From positions 1 to 40,894 of the IMG/VR virus record IMGVR_UViG_3300048136_000214: a DNA stretch of 40,894 nucleotides, one strand, 5' to 3'. This document shows, piece by piece, positions 40,775-40,894 of this stretch (position 1 is the stretch's first letter; every line of letters starts with the position of its first letter). A model generated the notes under the pieces. It worked only from the letters and a program-made list of their open reading frames with translations, did not search any database and was not told where the DNA came from. Source of the DNA: a virus. Made by a program: the position numbers and the translations under genes.

Positions 40775-40894
40775 ATGCTAGACGAAACAAAATTATTTGA
40801 TTTTGTAAAGATTATGTTTACAAAACCTAATCAATACAAGAATGTAAAGAACTTTAATAAGAAGAGACATCACTTCATGATTAACAGATTTTTT
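40775..40894 (+). CDS. Partial CDS, possible clamp loader small subunit (gp62-like)
   Basis: The frame is open from ATG 40775 to the window edge; 40 residues are visible (MLDETKLFDFVKIMFTKPNQ, then NFNKKRHHFMINRFF). The K-x-x-x-FMINR pattern is reminiscent of the N terminus of gp62 in divergent T4-like phages, and it follows gp44 and RNase H. A GGTATAAT box lies at 40763-40770. The call is tentative because the gene is cut. Confidence 0.5.
   Translation, partial: MLDETKLFDFVKIMFTKPNQYKNVKNFNKKRHHFMINRFF

Noticed and set aside
1-40894. CRISPR arrays, insertion sequences, integrase or homing endonuclease genes
   Set aside because: No repeat-spacer pattern, transposase, integrase, or GIY-YIG, LAGLIDADG or clear HNH motif was seen in any frame I examined.

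Overview
This AT-rich window is a block of a T4-type myovirus genome. Nearly every gene reads on the plus strand, genes are packed with short gaps or small overlaps, and no stretch over 300 bases lacks a gene. T4 core functions recognised by motif are: DNA polymerase gp43 (in two pieces), sliding clamp gp45, clamp loader gp44 and perhaps gp62, UvsX, helicase gp41, gp46/gp47, RNase H/FEN, NrdA/NrdB, gp56 dCTPase, an alpha-glucosyltransferase, late sigma factor gp55, gp15, gp4, a gp2-like protein, portal gp20, protease gp21, and major capsid gp23. Start codons mostly follow A-rich leaders without a clear Shine-Dalgarno sequence. That is typical of Bacteroidota, so I infer a Bacteroidota (perhaps flavobacterial) host; the sequence does not prove it.

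Layout: (1) 1-6750 holds five or six lineage-specific genes. Several proteins carry a short N-terminal or internal signal (for example ...FINE-A) that closely resembles the T4 capsid-targeting sequence cut by the gp21 prohead protease. I interpret them as internal head proteins packaged with the DNA. (2) 6819-12575 is a metabolic and DNA-modification block: methylglyoxal synthase, a nucleotidyltransferase, a dTDP-glucose 4,6-dehydratase-like enzyme, small unknown genes, a T4 Agt-like DNA glucosyltransferase and gp56 dCTPase. Together these suggest glycosylated cytosines, possibly with a sugar other than glucose. (3) 12575-25467 is the replication and recombination block. The polymerase gene is split between motif A and motif B, and nrdB, nrdA and the sliding-clamp gene lie between the halves. 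Structured, terminator-like RNA elements lie on both sides of nrdBA. uvsX, gp41, a possible gp33 and gp47-gp46 follow. (4) 25510-37940 is the head and late-transcription block: an AAA+ ATPase with a capsid-targeting-like N terminus, gp15, an unknown protein, gp55, gp4, a 2OG-Fe(II) oxygenase, a gp2-like protein, gp20, a small acidic core protein, a gp21 protease fused to a scaffold-like domain, gp23, and a large internal-protein candidate with a hydrophobic segment. (5) 37932-40894 contains the only minus-strand gene, then gp44, RNase H/FEN and the start of a possible gp62.

Two regulatory patterns stand out. An AT-rich GATATATAG-like box, reminiscent of the T4 late promoter TATAAATA, precedes head and packaged-protein genes, in five cases at a near-constant 40-42 bases from the start codon. 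Seven strong intrinsic terminators divide the window into transcription units. In addition, five proteins, including the polymerase C-terminal half, end in a similar x-L-F tail that may be a sliding-clamp tether.
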